Translations under genes and position numbers: made by a program
Notes under the pieces: model-generated
Database searches by the model: none
What the model was told of the DNA's origin: nothing
Seen by the model: the letters and a program-made list of their open reading frames with translations, nothing else
From: Cellulophaga algicola DSM 14237
Lineage (GTDB): Bacteria > Bacteroidota > Bacteroidia > Flavobacteriales > Flavobacteriaceae
Direction of reading: 5' to 3'
Assembly (NCBI RefSeq): GCF_000186265.1
Contig: NC_014934.1
Coordinates: 4,712,001 to 4,776,000 of the forward strand
Length of the DNA stretch: 64,000 nucleotides
Shown: in pieces, positions 1-8,911 of the stretch
Layout of the letters: every line of letters begins with the position of its first letter
How positions within the stretch are numbered: the first letter of the stretch is position 1

Positions 1-428
1 ATAGCCTGGATAGCCTCTTCCTTTAACCCTATGATAGTTATGTCTTCCTTTAAATAAAGTAAAGCCTTATTAGACAAGCCTATGGCCGTACTATAGTTCT
101 TACCATAGATTTCATTCTTTATAGCTGCCACCCATACATCTTTATTGTTTTTATCGGAAGAGGTTATTTTATTGAATTGTAATCTAGCCTCATCATATGC
201 ACCATCCCAACTATATGTTTTTGCTAATAAGGTACGTACATCTGTATAATTAGGGTATTTAGAAAGTATTAAGCGTAAGGTATCTCTAGCCTCTGCCCTA
301 TTTCCCGTAAAAGCAATTTCTCGGGCATTTAAAAAGGAAGCATCTGCATTGCCAGAATATGCCAATTTTTGAGCGCTAATCTTAAACATTGTTAGACACA
401 TAACCAATACTATGTAGATTATTTTCAT
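1..428 (-). CDS. YaiO-like outer-membrane protein, N-terminal part (cut by window edge)
   Basis: An open frame runs from an ATG at 428 to the left edge, so about 142 codons are visible and the C-terminus is missing. It begins with a signal peptide ending near Ala19-Gln20, followed by TPR-like helices containing the stretches AREIAFTGN and TYSWDGAYDEA. This arrangement of an exported TPR N-terminus before a missing C-terminal part fits the YaiO family, whose C-terminal part is an outer-membrane beta-barrel. The barrel itself is not seen here. The gene follows the sulfatase-like gene by 7 bases and is the last visible member of the same operon. In E. coli, yaiO lies near the glycosyltransferase gene yaiP, which parallels the GT2 gene upstream here. 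A role in export or surface display of a polysaccharide is inference. Confidence 0.7.
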   Translation of the reverse strand, partial: MKIIYIVLVMCLTMFKISAQKLAYSGNADASFLNAREIAFTGNRAEARDTLRLILSKYPNYTDVRTLLAKTYSWDGAYDEARLQFNKITSSDKNNKDVWVAAIKNEIYGKNYSTAIGLSNKALLYLKEDITIIGLKEEAIQA

Positions 429-435
429 GAACATT

Positions 436-2826
436 TTATATTTCTGAAGCCATATATGCTTCTATATTAGCGTTAACAATTAAGGTGTTGGACTCTTTTC
501 CTTTTTTTTGTACTATTTGATACGACCGTTTTACCTTCTTACCAACTTCTTTACTTTTTATATTATTATCTTCTATCCTTTCATACAAAAACAAGACTTT
601 TTCATTTGTATCGGACCAAAAATAAATATCTAACATTGCCAGATAGATATCATCATAATTAGGATTAGTTTCTAGGCATTCCTCTAAAATCAATGAAGCT
701 TCTTTATAGGCTCCGCTCCAAGCTGTTACACGTCCTTTTAAAATCTTAGCATCGATATGACTTGGCACTTCTGACAGTATAAAATTAATTAACAATAAAG
801 CCTTATCATACCGACCATCAAAAGCAAATTGCCTTGCTGTTTCATAGGCATTATCAAAATCTCTACCATTAAATTGACTATTTATCCAAACAATCTCTTC
901 ACTCGTAAATTTATTTTTTTCAACCTTATAAGGCGCATACTCTTCTGGCAGAATCTTATTTTCTTTAGTAACATAAGCGTTTAAACCTTTAAAATTATTT
1001 AAAAGCACTTCATAATTACGGGTATCCACATCAAGCTCCTCTAATACCAGGTTCTTTCTAATGCTAAATAAATTACCACTACTATAAAAGCACTCCTTTG
1101 CTATAAAATCATTGAGCTCATTTTTATTTCGCATTAAGGGAATGTTTTTAGCGCTTCTAAATTCAGCATGCATATCTAGACCACTACCTAGCCAAGACGT
1201 TTTTTTAGGTAACTTAATGTTATATTTTTTAGAGAGCATAGCCAAAATACTAGGCACAACATCTAAATGAGAAGACACCGCACTAATTTTTTTAGGTTCT
1301 TTTAACAACGGACTATAAAATAACATGGGCACATGAAAGCGACTCAAAGTATTGTTCTGAGGAATAGGGACCAAACGATGATCACCAGTAATCACAAAAA
1401 TTGTATTGCTATAAGAGGGTTTCTTTTTGTAAGCAAGCATAAAATCTCGGAGTGCTTCATCTCCATAAAGCAAGCAACTAAAAATAGCCTTATTTTTCGC
1501 TATCAATTTACGCGTACGCTTTTCATAGCGGTTAGAAGTTTCTAGAATAGCCGCTACTTTAGCATCATAAAAACCTTGATTTGGCAATAAAAAAGGCTCA
1601 TGCGTAGTTAAGGTCATAAAAACATCTAACCTTGGAATACTATCTGGCCTATAAACAGCCATTGCTTTTTTGTACAGCTCCTTGTCAGGATAGCCCCAAG
1701 AAGCACCTGCAGCGTCTGTTGGTTGTAATTTATAGATTCGCTCGTACTTACTTCTATCAACTAGAACATCTATATTCTCACTTCTTAAAAATTGATCTAA
1801 ATGATTAAAAGAGCTATTAGCCCCCATATAAAAATTAGTATGGTACCCATTGTTTTTTAAGACACTAAATAGAGTAACCTTATTGGGCATATCTTTCAGG
1901 TTCATGAATCCGTTTTTGCCAAACGGCAACGATCCTAATAGGGATGGAATTACCCCGAATGTTCTTCCTGTATTACTCAAAAAATGGTCAAAATAGAGTG
2001 ATTCTTGCGTTAACTCATCAATAAATGGTGTAAAACCACCAAACTCAGCATCTATACCAACAAAATCTTCACCCAAACCTTCTACAATAATAAAAACAAA
2101 ATTTGGTGCTTCTTCTTTAAGGTTAAAATATGTTCCTAAGACATCTTTATCTACATTTTCCTTGAGTAATGGAAATTCCGTTTTCGCTATATAATCGGTC
2201 TTATCTAAAGAAGTAGAAATTAAATTGTATGCTAGATATTGAGTCTTATTATCGTTTATAGGCTTTCGTTCTGTAAATAGCGTCATCAAAAACAAACTCA
2301 TTAAAAATATAGTAAACGGAAACATTTTGCTGATATAGTGATAAAATGAACCTGTAAATTTAAAAAAGGTATAAAAAGTAAAGATTAAGACCGCAAAAAT
2401 ACCTGCAACATACATCCCAAAAATGTCTGATTTAAAAATGATATTCAAAATACTTTGAATTGAATACCCCAATATATCTGAACCTAAAGGAACATAAGCA
2501 ACGGTATAGTATCCTATTAGTAGTGTCTCAACACATAGAAGGAGAACTAAAATTGTAAAAATAAATTTAATTCCTAGCCGAGGTTTTACATGCTCTAATA
2601 AACGATATGGAAGTACAAAAATTAATGCAATTAATGAACTAAAACCTATATGATGGATTAAAGCAAGAAAAAAACTCACTCCAAAAATTTGATCTGTAAC
2701 CCCTTTACCATAAAGTGTAACATACTGATAAACACAAAGTAACACAAGGCAAAACAGATATGCTAGAATTAACCTAGTATACCCCCTTAATGTCGCTTTG
2801 CGAAGTATGTTTACCTTAACCTCCAT
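436..2826 (-). CDS. LtaS-like sulfatase-fold membrane transferase with C-terminal TPR
   Basis: This 796-residue protein has about five transmembrane segments in residues 15-190, then an alkaline-phosphatase/sulfatase-fold domain at about 240-560. Visible motifs are IVEGLGED (metal-binding Glu near 249), SNTGRTFG with the likely nucleophile Thr near 289, TTHEPF near 407 and GDHR near 481. A Thr rather than the Cys of true sulfatases points to the lipoteichoic acid synthase and phosphoethanolamine transferase group, which transfers phosphoglycerol or phosphoethanolamine from lipids outside the membrane. The last 130 residues form TPR-like repeats resembling the N-terminus of the neighbouring YaiO-like protein. 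It lies 2 bases after the GT2 gene, so it probably decorates the polymer made by that enzyme. The substrate is not readable from sequence. Confidence 0.85.
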   Translation of the reverse strand: MEVKVNILRKATLRGYTRLILAYLFCLVLLCVYQYVTLYGKGVTDQIFGVSFFLALIHHIGFSSLIALIFVLPYRLLEHVKPRLGIKFIFTILVLLLCVETLLIGYYTVAYVPLGSDILGYSIQSILNIIFKSDIFGMYVAGIFAVLIFTFYTFFKFTGSFYHYISKMFPFTIFLMSLFLMTLFTERKPINDNKTQYLAYNLISTSLDKTDYIAKTEFPLLKENVDKDVLGTYFNLKEEAPNFVFIIVEGLGEDFVGIDAEFGGFTPFIDELTQESLYFDHFLSNTGRTFGVIPSLLGSLPFGKNGFMNLKDMPNKVTLFSVLKNNGYHTNFYMGANSSFNHLDQFLRSENIDVLVDRSKYERIYKLQPTDAAGASWGYPDKELYKKAMAVYRPDSIPRLDVFMTLTTHEPFLLPNQGFYDAKVAAILETSNRYEKRTRKLIAKNKAIFSCLLYGDEALRDFMLAYKKKPSYSNTIFVITGDHRLVPIPQNNTLSRFHVPMLFYSPLLKEPKKISAVSSHLDVVPSILAMLSKKYNIKLPKKTSWLGSGLDMHAEFRSAKNIPLMRNKNELNDFIAKECFYSSGNLFSIRKNLVLEELDVDTRNYEVLLNNFKGLNAYVTKENKILPEEYAPYKVEKNKFTSEEIVWINSQFNGRDFDNAYETARQFAFDGRYDKALLLINFILSEVPSHIDAKILKGRVTAWSGAYKEASLILEECLETNPNYDDIYLAMLDIYFWSDTNEKVLFLYERIEDNNIKSKEVGKKVKRSYQIVQKKGKESNTLIVNANIEAYMASEI

Positions 2827-2828
2827 AC

Positions 2829-4259
2829 CTATGCCGTTTTTGCAAATCCTTTACGCGTTATTGTTCCCCAACCCGACTTAATTTTAAATAGTTTTTTATA
2901 ATTTCCTCGTACTGCTGCAAAGACAACAATAGGATGAAAAACAAAAGGTTCAATAAGTGCACATCCCATCAAGATCAAAATATCTTTCACTTTTTTATAT
3001 TCATTATAAGAGTATACTTCCCAAAGAATAGCATAGAAACTAAACATGATGGAATACATATAAATCATTGTAGTAATCGCTATAAAAAAAGGAACATTTA
3101 ATATACCCAAATAGTAAAATAAAATGATGGAGAAAAACCCAAAAAATTCTAACAAAGGTGCTAACCATTCATAAAAAAACCAGTACGGATAACTTATCAT
3201 TCCTAATCTACCATACTTAGGATTAAAGAACATATCTCTATGTTTGTAGAGGGTTTCAAAATTACCTCTAGACCACCGATCTCGTTGGTTTACTAATATT
3301 TTTCTACTTTCAGGAACTTCTGTCCAACATAAAGCATCGGGAATATATTCAATCGTATGTGGTAATTTATTTTCTACCATATACCTTCGCATACGAAAAA
3401 CAATTTCCATATCTTCTCCTACAGTATGAGTATCATAACCACCACATGCCAATGCTATTTCACGATCAAAAAAACCAAAAGCACCTGAAATAATTAAAAG
3501 GCTATCCATACGACCAAAAGCCATTCTCCCTAATAAAAAAGATCTCGTATATTCTAAAAGTTGAAATCTTGCTAACCAATTTTTTGGTAATCGAATTTCT
3601 TCTAATGCTCCTCCATTAATAACACAAGAATTAGCAACGCGAATAACACCCCCTACTGCAATAACTCTCTTCTCTGAGCGCTGATAAAAAGATTTAACAA
3701 CATGTAGCAAAGCATCTGGAAGCAATAAGCAATCTACATCTATACAACCAATATATTGATTTTCAGAAAGCTGCATTCCTGTATTTAATGCATCAGATTT
3801 TCCTCCATTTTCTTTATCTATTACAGTAAGTTTAGAGAAGGATTGTTGCGTAGATTTATATATTCCTCGTATAGGTTTAGACTTCCAATTTGGATCTATA
3901 GGCCTATTGATTTTTATTAAATCATAGGCATCTATCATTTTTTGTAAGGTATCATCCTTGCTCCCATCATTGACTACCATAACCTCGTAGTTGACATATT
4001 TTAAGGACAAAAGTGATCTAATATTTTCTACGATAGTCATACCCTCATTGAATGCGGGCGCTACTATTGTAAGGCTTGGCGCTAACGGAGAAGCCATAAC
4101 CTTTGATAAATCTCCAAAACTATTCTTATTTTTATAATGTAACGAACCTCTCGTAGATAAATACCCCATCACGGTAAAAAGGGTAAATAGCACGCTTGTA
4201 AACACAAAAAAAACAATGTTTATATACTCTAAAATGATATTTAAAAAACCGCTATCCAT
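2829..4259 (-). CDS. Processive GT2 membrane glycosyltransferase
   Basis: This 476-residue protein has an N-terminal membrane segment (about 10-33), a GT-A catalytic domain and several C-terminal membrane segments from about 355. Catalytic landmarks are VNDGS (Asp98), DVDC (Asp174, Asp176), GED (281-283) and QRDRW (325-329). The last is the Q-x-x-R-W signature of processive beta-glycan synthases such as PgaC/IcaA, cellulose and hyaluronan synthases. It should therefore polymerise a sugar nucleotide on the cytoplasmic face and extrude the chain. Its start overlaps the end of the HEAT-repeat gene by 8 bases, and the sulfatase-like gene follows 2 bases later, indicating translational coupling. 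The sugar cannot be assigned. No separate PgaD- or BcsB-like partner is visible. Confidence 0.9.
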   Translation of the reverse strand: MDSGFLNIILEYINIVFFVFTSVLFTLFTVMGYLSTRGSLHYKNKNSFGDLSKVMASPLAPSLTIVAPAFNEGMTIVENIRSLLSLKYVNYEVMVVNDGSKDDTLQKMIDAYDLIKINRPIDPNWKSKPIRGIYKSTQQSFSKLTVIDKENGGKSDALNTGMQLSENQYIGCIDVDCLLLPDALLHVVKSFYQRSEKRVIAVGGVIRVANSCVINGGALEEIRLPKNWLARFQLLEYTRSFLLGRMAFGRMDSLLIISGAFGFFDREIALACGGYDTHTVGEDMEIVFRMRRYMVENKLPHTIEYIPDALCWTEVPESRKILVNQRDRWSRGNFETLYKHRDMFFNPKYGRLGMISYPYWFFYEWLAPLLEFFGFFSIILFYYLGILNVPFFIAITTMIYMYSIMFSFYAILWEVYSYNEYKKVKDILILMGCALIEPFVFHPIVVFAAVRGNYKKLFKIKSGWGTITRKGFAKTA

Positions 4260-6324
4260 GCAGTTTATCTATTACAGTGGCAGGAAAATCTAATAATTGC
4301 TGAAAAAATCCTTGCTCCTCCTTAGTCAATGCTTGCTCGTGTTTTATAAGCTTAGCCTCCTCAATAACGGCAACGTTATCCCGAAGTTCTTCTGAGGTTA
4401 AATCGACTTCAAAATTTAAATCGAAAAGACCTAAGTTCTTTGATTCTTTGAAATCTTTCTCTTCTACTAAAAAACAATATTCTAAAGATTTTAAACCATC
4501 TACTACACCTAGATTACTAGATAGTTTTAATTCATTTTTATCTCCCTTGATTTCTACATTGCCATTAAGCGGTAAAGAAGAATTCTTTAAAACCTCATTA
4601 GGTACTTTTTTAACTAAATGTTCTATTTCAAGCTCCGCTTGTGCCAACATTAGCCTTTCATTGACTGCAGCTTTTATAAATGTAACTTTAGATTTGACTT
4701 CATTGTTAGGATAATTTTGTAAACTATTTAAAAACTCAATATCTTTTTCATCGGCCAATGTAATCATCTCATCTAACAGCAATAGTTTACATTCATCATC
4801 TGATTTCTCGAACAAGGATTTAAAAATACTTTGATAGCTTGCCGATAATTCCTTTGTAGCATTACAAACCTCAAAATTATCTTCCTCCGAAATAACAGAA
4901 ATTGCCTCATCTTCATTACTTGTGAATTCTGTTACTGGATGCTCTATTGTCGTATTTATTTCTTCCTCAAACGGAAGATCTTGAAGATTAATAAGGGTAG
5001 CTTCCTCTTGGAGAAGCTGCTCTACCGCCGACTCTGAAAAATCTTCATCTACCAATTGCTCATTTAGCGGAGCTTCTTTAGGCACAAATTCTACCATAGC
5101 GGCATACATCCTATCTATAATATCTACTTGTGGCAATGTACCCTCAGAAATCTCTTGCGACTCTTGTAACTGTTCTGCCAGATTTTCATTATCCGCTGTA
5201 ATTCGTGTAGTTGTATTAAAATTTAATGGTGGTTCTTCCGCGTCCTCATCAAATAATTCTATATCTTCTGTAGGGATTATATATTCTGGTTGAATAGCGT
5301 TTATAGCACTTAAGGCTTTACTTTTTACCGTGAAATTAGTTTCTTTATTCGCTACATCTAGCAAAAACAAAATCTCTTCTTTATCACCAAATTCGGCCAA
5401 GGTATCTAAAATTGCTAGCTTAATATTTGTCTTATTATGCCAAAAAGCAGCCTTTAAGGTTGGTTTTGCTTCTTCCATATAAAATTGCTTTATACAGTGA
5501 ATAGCTTCTAACTTTATATTACTATTTCTATGACGAATCAAAGCTATTATAGAGCCTCTTGAATCATCTTGATCATAATGTTTTATAAGTCTTAATGAAA
5601 ATAAAACAACATGCTTATTTTTAGAGGTAAGCCATTTGTAAAAACGTGGTGGTTTAAAATCTTCATAATTAGAAAGTACTTCTAAAATTTTTAACTGTTG
5701 CCATTCTGATATTTGATACACGGTAGTATCAAGGAAATAGGAAATACCTTTGCTATCTAGTGTTACTGAAGAAATTTCTGCCTGCTTACGGATTACCGAT
5801 CTTTTATCATTTATAAAACCACTAATAAAGCTATAAGATTCTGCTACTTGCATTTGTGTTAACTCAAACATAGCTTGGGAAATTTTTTGCCATTTCCAAC
5901 TTTTAAGCTTTTCAAAGGCACGAATTTCTAAGTTTAAATCTTTATATAATTTAAATAACTGTTTTCTGGTATCACCTGAAACATCTTTTTTAAGATCTAG
6001 CAGTATCTCTGTTAAAACCTTTTCATTTTCAGGATCTTTAATAAGCTCTCTTATTGCTACTTTTTTCTGAATATAACTTTTCTTTTCATCCTTAGATCCC
6101 TCTTGTTCTTGATAAAATAAAAACTCGCTCACCAATGGAGCTAGTATATTTTTACGCCTGTTAGTATCCGCTGATTTTTTTAAAAACTTATTTCTAAAAA
6201 AAAAGATAGCAATAAAATATACACCTGCAAGAATTACAAACAAAGCAGATAAATCCCACAAAATATCCGTATGGATCTTCGGGGTACTTATTAAATGAAC
6301 TATTTTAAGTTGGGGGAACTTCAA
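4252..6324 (-). CDS. HEAT-repeat membrane protein
   Basis: This 690-residue protein has one N-terminal transmembrane segment (about 25-42), a basic cytoplasmic stretch, alpha-helical HEAT-type repeats at about 110-345, an acidic, low-complexity middle (about 350-500) and a helical tail. It has no recognisable catalytic motif, so a scaffold or regulatory role beside the glycosyltransferase is likely. It sits between the response-regulator gene (12 bases upstream) and the GT2 gene (8-base overlap), which suggests it couples the signal to the synthase. The start is a TTG at 6324; no ATG occurs in frame before residue 150. A later TTG at 6258 would remove the residues just before the membrane segment and is less attractive. 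Confidence 0.75.
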   Translation of the reverse strand: MKFPQLKIVHLISTPKIHTDILWDLSALFVILAGVYFIAIFFFRNKFLKKSADTNRRKNILAPLVSEFLFYQEQEGSKDEKKSYIQKKVAIRELIKDPENEKVLTEILLDLKKDVSGDTRKQLFKLYKDLNLEIRAFEKLKSWKWQKISQAMFELTQMQVAESYSFISGFINDKRSVIRKQAEISSVTLDSKGISYFLDTTVYQISEWQQLKILEVLSNYEDFKPPRFYKWLTSKNKHVVLFSLRLIKHYDQDDSRGSIIALIRHRNSNIKLEAIHCIKQFYMEEAKPTLKAAFWHNKTNIKLAILDTLAEFGDKEEILFLLDVANKETNFTVKSKALSAINAIQPEYIIPTEDIELFDEDAEEPPLNFNTTTRITADNENLAEQLQESQEISEGTLPQVDIIDRMYAAMVEFVPKEAPLNEQLVDEDFSESAVEQLLQEEATLINLQDLPFEEEINTTIEHPVTEFTSNEDEAISVISEEDNFEVCNATKELSASYQSIFKSLFEKSDDECKLLLLDEMITLADEKDIEFLNSLQNYPNNEVKSKVTFIKAAVNERLMLAQAELEIEHLVKKVPNEVLKNSSLPLNGNVEIKGDKNELKLSSNLGVVDGLKSLEYCFLVEEKDFKESKNLGLFDLNFEVDLTSEELRDNVAVIEEAKLIKHEQALTKEEQGFFQQLLDFPATVIDKLHG

Positions 6325-6336
6325 ATGTTTTTTTAA

Positions 6337-6708
6337 TTAAATTCTTGCGAGCTCTTTTTTAAGCCTTAAGAGCAATTCGGCTGGACTTACAGGTTTTGCT
6401 AAAAAATCATTAGCACCCAATTTAAATGCACTCAACACATTTTCTTCATTTCCTGCAGAAGATAGAATGATAATTGGCACATCTAATTTCAATTCGTTTC
6501 GTACGTAATCTGTAATTTCCAAACCAGAGAAATAGGGCATCATAATATCTGATACTATTATATCTGGCCTTTCTGATTCTAGATACTTTTTTACACTTTT
6601 ACCATCTGTACACACTTGGACCTCATAACCTGCCTTTTTTAAACGAAAGTTTAAAAGAGAAGCTAGAAGTTGGTCATCATCTGCCAAAAGCAATTTTATA
6701 GCACCCAT
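6337..6708 (-). CDS. Single-domain response regulator
   Basis: This 123-residue protein is one receiver domain with no output domain. The acidic pocket is at Asp10-Asp12, the phosphoacceptor Asp54 lies in IVSDIMMP, and the conserved Lys105 is in AKPV. It follows the hybrid kinase gene with one base between stop and start and precedes the HEAT-repeat gene by 12 bases. The order suggests a phosphorelay in which the kinase HPt domain phosphorylates this protein, which then acts by protein contact rather than by binding DNA. A target in the HEAT-repeat protein or the synthase is inference from gene order. Confidence 0.88.
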   Translation of the reverse strand: MGAIKLLLADDDQLLASLLNFRLKKAGYEVQVCTDGKSVKKYLESERPDIIVSDIMMPYFSGLEITDYVRNELKLDVPIIILSSAGNEENVLSAFKLGANDFLAKPVSPAELLLRLKKELARI

Positions 6709-6709
6709 A

Positions 6710-8485
6710 TTAATTACTATTTTTATAGCTGATAATAATGGTATCTATTTCCTTTTCAAGGAGTGGATATTCTTTTACAAAACAATCAAATAGAAAGTTT
6801 AAATATTTAAAATCTTGGTCTTCTATACACACTTTATGCATTTGCTCCACAATACGCAAGAGCCCATCTGTTTTCATAATTTTTAATCCCGCTTTTATTT
6901 TATGCGTATTAAATTGTACTCCTTTAATATTGGAATGTTTTAGATCTAATTTTGTTTTGCCTATAAATTCAACAATATTTTGTTTAAATAATTGCACTAA
7001 TTCTTCTAACATTTCTACATCACCTAAACAATCTTCTATAACGCCAAATAGATTGACATTACTAGGTTCTGTAAAATTGATTTTTGAAATTACTTGGGGG
7101 GATTTCATCTGTTCAATTCTGTTTAACTTATTCGTATTTGTTATAATTTTTTGTAATAAACCCCTTGCTTCAAAAGGCTTTAATAAATAATCATTAATGC
7201 CATTTATGGCACATAAATTTTTGTCTTTAATAGAAAAATCTGCTGTTAGTGCTATTATTGGCAAACTTTTAATTCGCTCATTTTTATGTTCGCGTATAAC
7301 ATTTGCAACCACATAACCACTCGTTACCGGCATACGCAGATCCATTAAAATAATATCTATCTTATAGTGTTCTAAAATTGCAATACCCTCATTTAAATCA
7401 TCAGTAATAAAATTAGAACAACCCCAATTGTTAAGGCGGTTCTGAATTAGTTTTTGATTCATCGTATTATCTTCAAAAACAAGAATATTGAGTTTTTTTA
7501 CCTGCTTTTCTTGTTTGAGAATTTCTTCATCTACTAATACATTAGAAACAAGATCTTTAGCTTGTCCTATTTGATATGGAAGCATAAAATTAAAAGTTGT
7601 TCCTACGCCTAACTCACTTTTAACCGAAATATGACCGTTTAAAGATTCTACAATATGCCTTACAATGCTCAACCCTAATCCGGTTCCTCCGTAATGCTTT
7701 TGCGTATCTTCTGATGCTTGATTGTAATAATCAAAAATAGAGGTCAATTTATCTTCTGCAATACCAATACCTGTATCTATTACTGAAAAGCTAAGTTCCA
7801 CATTATCTTTATTTTTCTTCACCACGTCAATAACTAAATCAATGCTGCCTGCTTCTACAAATTTTATAGCATTACCTATAAGGTTTAAAAGTACTTGAGA
7901 TAATTTTGAAGGATCTCCAATTAAGTTTTTTGGTATGCCGTCTGAAAAAGAAACATTAAATGCAACTTTAGGGTTCACAATAAGCGTTTGACATAAATAA
8001 CAAACATCATTTACGATGTTATTAAAATTGAAGTCCACAGACTCAAAATAGGCTGTTCCTGATGTTAATTTAGAATAGTCTAAAAGTTCATTGATGAGAT
8101 TTAACAATGTATTAGAAGCTCCTTTAATTGCTTGCACATGTGTGGTCTGCCCTTCTGTTAAAGTACTCTCTGACAATAATTCTGTAAAACCAATAATTCC
8201 ATTAAGCGGAGTTCTAATTTCATGACTAACTCTAGCTATAAGTTGTTCATCATTTGATGTTGGAGCAGTTTTATTCGTCTTTTTAAAGGTTTTATTTAAA
8301 GATCTAACTTTTCTTGGCGTTTCTGAAGTGACTGTTTGCTCCGTTTTAGCTTCAATTTTTTCTTTAAAAGATTCGAAAGAATTTTTTAATCTAACAGCCT
8401 CATCTGAAGTGAGTTCTTCAAATGAAAAACTACTTAGTTTTGACTCTAAGTCCGATATATACGAAAGTAATTCGTTAGATTTCAA
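6710..8485 (-). CDS. Soluble hybrid histidine kinase (HisKA-HATPase-REC-HPt)
   Basis: This 591-residue protein has a short coiled-coil N-terminus (1-50), HisKA with SHEIRTPLNG (His88), an ATPase domain with N205, DTGIGI (237-242) and GGTGLGLSI (266-274), a receiver domain with Asp382 in MDLRMP and Lys436, and an HPt-type C-terminus with His528 in THKIKAG. There is no membrane segment and no recognisable sensor domain, so the stimulus must be intracellular or come through a partner protein. It is the first gene of the polysaccharide operon and is followed by a single-domain response regulator, giving His-Asp-His-Asp steps. Translation appears to start at a TTG (8485); no ATG, GTG or other TTG lies between it and the upstream in-frame stop. 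Confidence 0.9.
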   Translation of the reverse strand: MKSNELLSYISDLESKLSSFSFEELTSDEAVRLKNSFESFKEKIEAKTEQTVTSETPRKVRSLNKTFKKTNKTAPTSNDEQLIARVSHEIRTPLNGIIGFTELLSESTLTEGQTTHVQAIKGASNTLLNLINELLDYSKLTSGTAYFESVDFNFNNIVNDVCYLCQTLIVNPKVAFNVSFSDGIPKNLIGDPSKLSQVLLNLIGNAIKFVEAGSIDLVIDVVKKNKDNVELSFSVIDTGIGIAEDKLTSIFDYYNQASEDTQKHYGGTGLGLSIVRHIVESLNGHISVKSELGVGTTFNFMLPYQIGQAKDLVSNVLVDEEILKQEKQVKKLNILVFEDNTMNQKLIQNRLNNWGCSNFITDDLNEGIAILEHYKIDIILMDLRMPVTSGYVVANVIREHKNERIKSLPIIALTADFSIKDKNLCAINGINDYLLKPFEARGLLQKIITNTNKLNRIEQMKSPQVISKINFTEPSNVNLFGVIEDCLGDVEMLEELVQLFKQNIVEFIGKTKLDLKHSNIKGVQFNTHKIKAGLKIMKTDGLLRIVEQMHKVCIEDQDFKYLNFLFDCFVKEYPLLEKEIDTIIISYKNSN

Positions 8486-8911
8486 AATAATTAAGTTTAG
8501 GTTACTATTAAAATTTTTAGCGTAGATATATGCTTGGTTGTGAGCTTGCAGGTATCAGCTATACATTCTTTATAGTATAAAATTGCTGAAATAGTGCAGG
8601 TTACACAAGTAAATGTTATCTAGCAAACCAATACTGTTGTAAAAACCAATAAAGATGAGGTATGAATAAAAAAAGAGACGTAGTTTATCCTTAAAAGAAC
8701 ACCAATAAACGAGATCAAATTGGTTTTTGAGCATAAAAAAAATCAGACCTACTATAGTAAAAATCTGATTTTTAAACACTTAAGCTGTGGTAATTTAAGT
8801 ACTATTACAATAAACAAAACCCAAGTACTACGGAAAAAACTATAAAGCTCTAAACTTTATAAGTAAACTATAAATTAAAGAAAACACAATAAACAACTAA
8901 CAATCAGCTAT
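8486..8911. other. Intergenic region between hybrid kinase and thioesterase genes
   Basis: About 425 bases lie upstream of the hybrid-kinase operon and downstream of the thioesterase gene. They contain the hairpin at 8738-8773. A 69-codon minus-strand frame at 8570-8779 runs through that hairpin, is low in complexity and resembles no family, so I do not call it. The kinase operon promoter must lie here, but I see no convincing TAnnTTTG element with a matching -33 box. Confidence 0.5.
8738..8773 (-). terminator. Hairpin terminator after thioesterase gene
   Basis: A 10-bp inverted repeat AAAAATCAGA / TCTGATTTTT with a 16-base loop, flanked by A and T runs. It lies about 140 bases after the stop of the thioesterase gene and would also stop transcription from the other strand. 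Confidence 0.6.

Noticed and set aside
1333-1545. 70-codon plus-strand open frame
   Set aside because: It is antisense to the sulfatase-like gene and has no independent support.
8570-8779. 69-codon minus-strand open frame
   Set aside because: It runs through a terminator hairpin, is rich in Phe, Leu and Tyr as expected from AT-rich noncoding DNA, and resembles no family.
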